Shown here: piece by piece, positions 5,713-7,270 of the stretch
Layout: the number at the start of each line of letters is the position of its first letter
Numbering within the stretch: position 1 is the stretch's first letter
From: Chthonomonadaceae bacterium
GTDB lineage: Bacteria > Armatimonadota > Chthonomonadetes > Chthonomonadales > Chthonomonadaceae
NCBI GenBank assembly: GCA_025355115.1
Contig: JANXLO010000703.1
Coordinates: 1 to 7,270 of the forward strand
Reading direction: 5' to 3'
DNA length: 7,270 nucleotides
Translations under genes and position numbers: made by a program
The notes under the pieces: model-generated
What the model was told of the DNA's origin: nothing
Databases searched by the model: none
Seen by the model: only the letters and a program-made list of their open reading frames with translations

Positions 5713-6714
5713 CTTCGAGAGCGTCCAGGCGGCGAGCTGAAGCGTGCCTTTGATGGTCTTCATCGACTCTTCGACCGCACTGTGCTCGAAGCCGCTGTGC
5801 ATCTTGCAGTTCTGGCAGCGGGAATCAAGGCGGGACTCCCAGTACTCCCAGTTGGTGTCTTCCCAGAACCGGGTCCACTCGTCGTAGTAGCCTTCGCCCT
5901 CGACGAGATAGCAGGGGGCCTTCCAGCCCTTTGGCGTGTAGTTGACCGTCGACCAGGGCGCGCAGGGCAACTCGCGCATCCCCGCCGCGAACTCCAGAAA
6001 CATCGGCGTGGCGTTCACCTTGTACTTGGGGGCGAACTCGCGAATGGCCTTGAACTTCTCGTGAATCTGCTCTTTCGAGAGGAAGACATCGCTCTGCACA
6101 CTCTCATACTCGTAGCCGGGGGAGATCAGAATACCGTTCGCCCGCAGCTCGTTGACGAGCTTGCACATGTCCTCGACCTCCTCGACGGAGGTCTCCTTGA
6201 AGACGGTCGTGTTGATGTAGGTGTAGAAGCCCAGGTCGCGGGCCTTCTTTATCATCTCGACGGCGTGATCGAAAACGCCCTTGCGGTTGCAGACGTAGTC
6301 GTGAGTCTGGCGCATACCATCGAGATGGATCATCAGAAACAGGTTGTCCGTCGGCGGGATGACGCTGAGCAGCTTCTCCTCCAGCTTCAGGGCATTGGTG
6401 CAGAGGATGATGTACTTGCCGCGCTCGGTCAGCCCGGCGACGAGCTGCGCCAGCTCCGGGTAGAGGGTCGGCTCGCCGCCGCAGATGTTCACGATCGGCG
6501 CGCCGCACTCCTCGACCGCCTTGAAGCAGGTCTCGAGCGACATTCGGTCCTTGAGCTTTCCGGTGTGCCGCTCGACGGAGCAGCCGAGGCAGGCCAGATT
6601 GCAGGTGTAGAGCGGCTCGAGCATGACGACGGTGGGGTACCGCTTCAGCCCGCTCCGCTCCATTTTATGCCGATGTGCGGCCTGCGCCATCGTGAAACCG
6701 ATAGGGTAACGCAT
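5710..6714 (-). CDS. hpnH: HpnH, radical SAM adenosylhopane synthase
   Basis: HpnH cleaves S-adenosylmethionine and adds the 5'-deoxyadenosyl radical to hopene (diploptene), forming adenosylhopane, the first step of C35 side-chain synthesis. The 334-residue protein has the radical SAM motif C38-x3-C42-x2-C45 (CNLACLGC), preceded by LKRYPTVVMLEPLY, and the SAM-binding GGEP at 79-82. C105 (LCTNALKLEEK) aligns by my count with the cysteine at 106 of the Zymomonas mobilis enzyme, which I recall as reducing the substrate radical. The C-terminal domain carries four more cysteines, C251, C268, C300 and C303, with C251-x11-G-x4-C268. The ATG at 6714 has AAGGAG 11 bases upstream; M9 is a possible alternative. 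It lies 15 bases behind the acyltransferase and heads the hopanoid genes. Confidence 0.97.
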   Translation of the reverse strand: MRYPIGFTMAQAAHRHKMERSGLKRYPTVVMLEPLYTCNLACLGCSVERHTGKLKDRMSLETCFKAVEECGAPIVNICGGEPTLYPELAQLVAGLTERGKYIILCTNALKLEEKLLSVIPPTDNLFLMIHLDGMRQTHDYVCNRKGVFDHAVEMIKKARDLGFYTYINTTVFKETSVEEVEDMCKLVNELRANGILISPGYEYESVQSDVFLSKEQIHEKFKAIREFAPKYKVNATPMFLEFAAGMRELPCAPWSTVNYTPKGWKAPCYLVEGEGYYDEWTRFWEDTNWEYWESRLDSRCQNCKMHSGFEHSAVEESMKTIKGTLQLAAWTLSK

Positions 6715-6725
6715 CGCTATAGAGA

Positions 6726-6732
6726 CTCCTTA
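6726..6732 (-). promoter_or_regulatory. Ribosome binding site of hpnH overlapping the acyltransferase stop
   Basis: The minus strand reads TAAGGAG: the stop of the upstream gene merges with a full AAGGAG, 11 bases before the hpnH ATG. The spacing is on the long side. Confidence 0.6.
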
Positions 6733-7270
6733 TTTCGTGACTTCAAGTTTGAGTTTGCGGCGCAGAAAAGGCTGCTCCACCAGTTTCCAGCTCAGAAATG
6801 CCATCGCAGAGACGATTGGCAGGGCGATTGCGAGCAGCGCGAGCGGGCTGATTCGCGGCCCGATCCACTGGATAAGCAGCTGCTGCACCGGATAAGCGTA
6901 CAGATAGATCCCATAGGATAGGTCGGCGCGCTGCGTGAGCGCCTTCCCGGGATGCACGGAGGCTCCTGCGGCATAGAGCAGAAGGTATGCTCCGCAGAGC
7001 GGAAGCATCGCATTCAGGCCCCAGCGCGCACAGAGCGCCAGCAGCAGCACGGACAACAGTAGCAGGCGCGGGGAGCGCGGTATGCGCTCGCGATACAAAA
7101 AGCAGACCGAGCCAGCCAGAAAAAAGGAGAGCAGGCGCGGCCAGCGATCCAGATTGCCGAGCAGCGGGATTTCAATTCCGTGAAATAGCCCCGCTTTATA
7201 GATGTCGTTGCCCTGCCCGATGCCGGGGAAGCTCCACTCCTGCGCGATATGCACCAGCAGCACTAGCAGC
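6730..7270 (-). CDS. OafA/YrhL-type membrane acyltransferase (acyltransferase family 3), C-terminal part only
   Basis: The reading frame is open to the right edge, so about 180 C-terminal residues are present and the start is outside the window. The sequence is strongly hydrophobic with about five membrane segments: LLSFFLAGSVCFLY, LLLLSVLLLALCARW, LPLCGAYLLLYAAG, YGIYLYAYPVQQLL and LLAIALPIVSAMAFL. The final block DLSYGIYLYAYPVQQ followed by SWKLVEQPFLRRK is the typical end of this family, whose members transfer acyl groups to sugars, lipopolysaccharide or other envelope molecules. The catalytic His/Arg region near the N-terminus is not visible. It ends 15 bases before hpnH with its stop inside the hpnH ribosome binding site, so co-transcription is likely. 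The substrate is unknown; a link to hopanoids is only suggested by position. Confidence 0.87.
   Translation of the reverse strand, partial: LLVLLVHIAQEWSFPGIGQGNDIYKAGLFHGIEIPLLGNLDRWPRLLSFFLAGSVCFLYRERIPRSPRLLLLSVLLLALCARWGLNAMLPLCGAYLLLYAAGASVHPGKALTQRADLSYGIYLYAYPVQQLLIQWIGPRISPLALLAIALPIVSAMAFLSWKLVEQPFLRRKLKLEVTK

Noticed and set aside
4518..5753. Another long plus-strand open frame opposite hpnA
   Set aside because: It mirrors the hpnA coding frame, is rich in Arg/His/Gln, and has no recognisable domain.
5584..6921. Long open frame on the plus strand, over 440 codons, opposite hpnH and hpnA
   Set aside because: It is antisense to two clearly recognised genes, spans their junction, resembles no family I know, and is expected from codon bias in GC-rich DNA.

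Overview
The window is GC-rich and every gene in it lies on the minus strand, so transcription runs from high to low coordinates. It holds the middle of one tightly packed gene block for hopanoid side-chain synthesis plus a three-part RND transport system. Hopanoid genes with an ispH inside the cluster, IspH of the GFCFGV type, HpnH and IspH sequences unlike the proteobacterial forms I remember, and an RND pump starting MWLTRLAI, together suggest a Gram-negative soil bacterium. Acidobacteriota (Terriglobia) is my best guess. That placement rests on recall, not on a search.

Layout in transcription order. 7270-6730: C-terminal part of an OafA-type membrane acyltransferase, cut by the window edge. 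6714-5710: hpnH, radical SAM adenosylhopane synthase. 5699-4698: hpnA, hopanoid-associated NAD-dependent epimerase/dehydratase-like protein, TTG start. 4655-3756: ispH (lytB), last enzyme of the MEP isoprenoid pathway, TTG start. 3741-3028: hpnG, the nucleosidase/phosphorylase acting on adenosylhopane. 3024-1687: TolC-type outer membrane factor. 1690-401: periplasmic adaptor (membrane fusion protein). 352-1: N-terminus of an RND inner-membrane permease, cut by the window edge.

Spacing between the complete genes is 15, 10, 42, 14, 3, -4 and 48 bases. I see no terminator between them, so a single operon is the simplest reading. In function, IspH supplies IPP/DMAPP for squalene and hopene; HpnH adds the 5'-deoxyadenosyl radical to hopene; HpnG removes adenine to leave the ribosyl (C35) side chain; HpnA is a conserved partner of unproven chemistry. 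The transporter joins the hopanoid genes with only 3 bases between hpnG and the outer membrane factor, which makes it a candidate route for moving extended hopanoids or a related lipid to the outer membrane. The cyclase (shc/hpnF), the squalene genes hpnC/D/E and the MMPL-type exporter hpnN are not in this window.

No RNA gene, insertion sequence, CRISPR array or plus-strand gene was found, and no stretch over 300 bases is without a gene.
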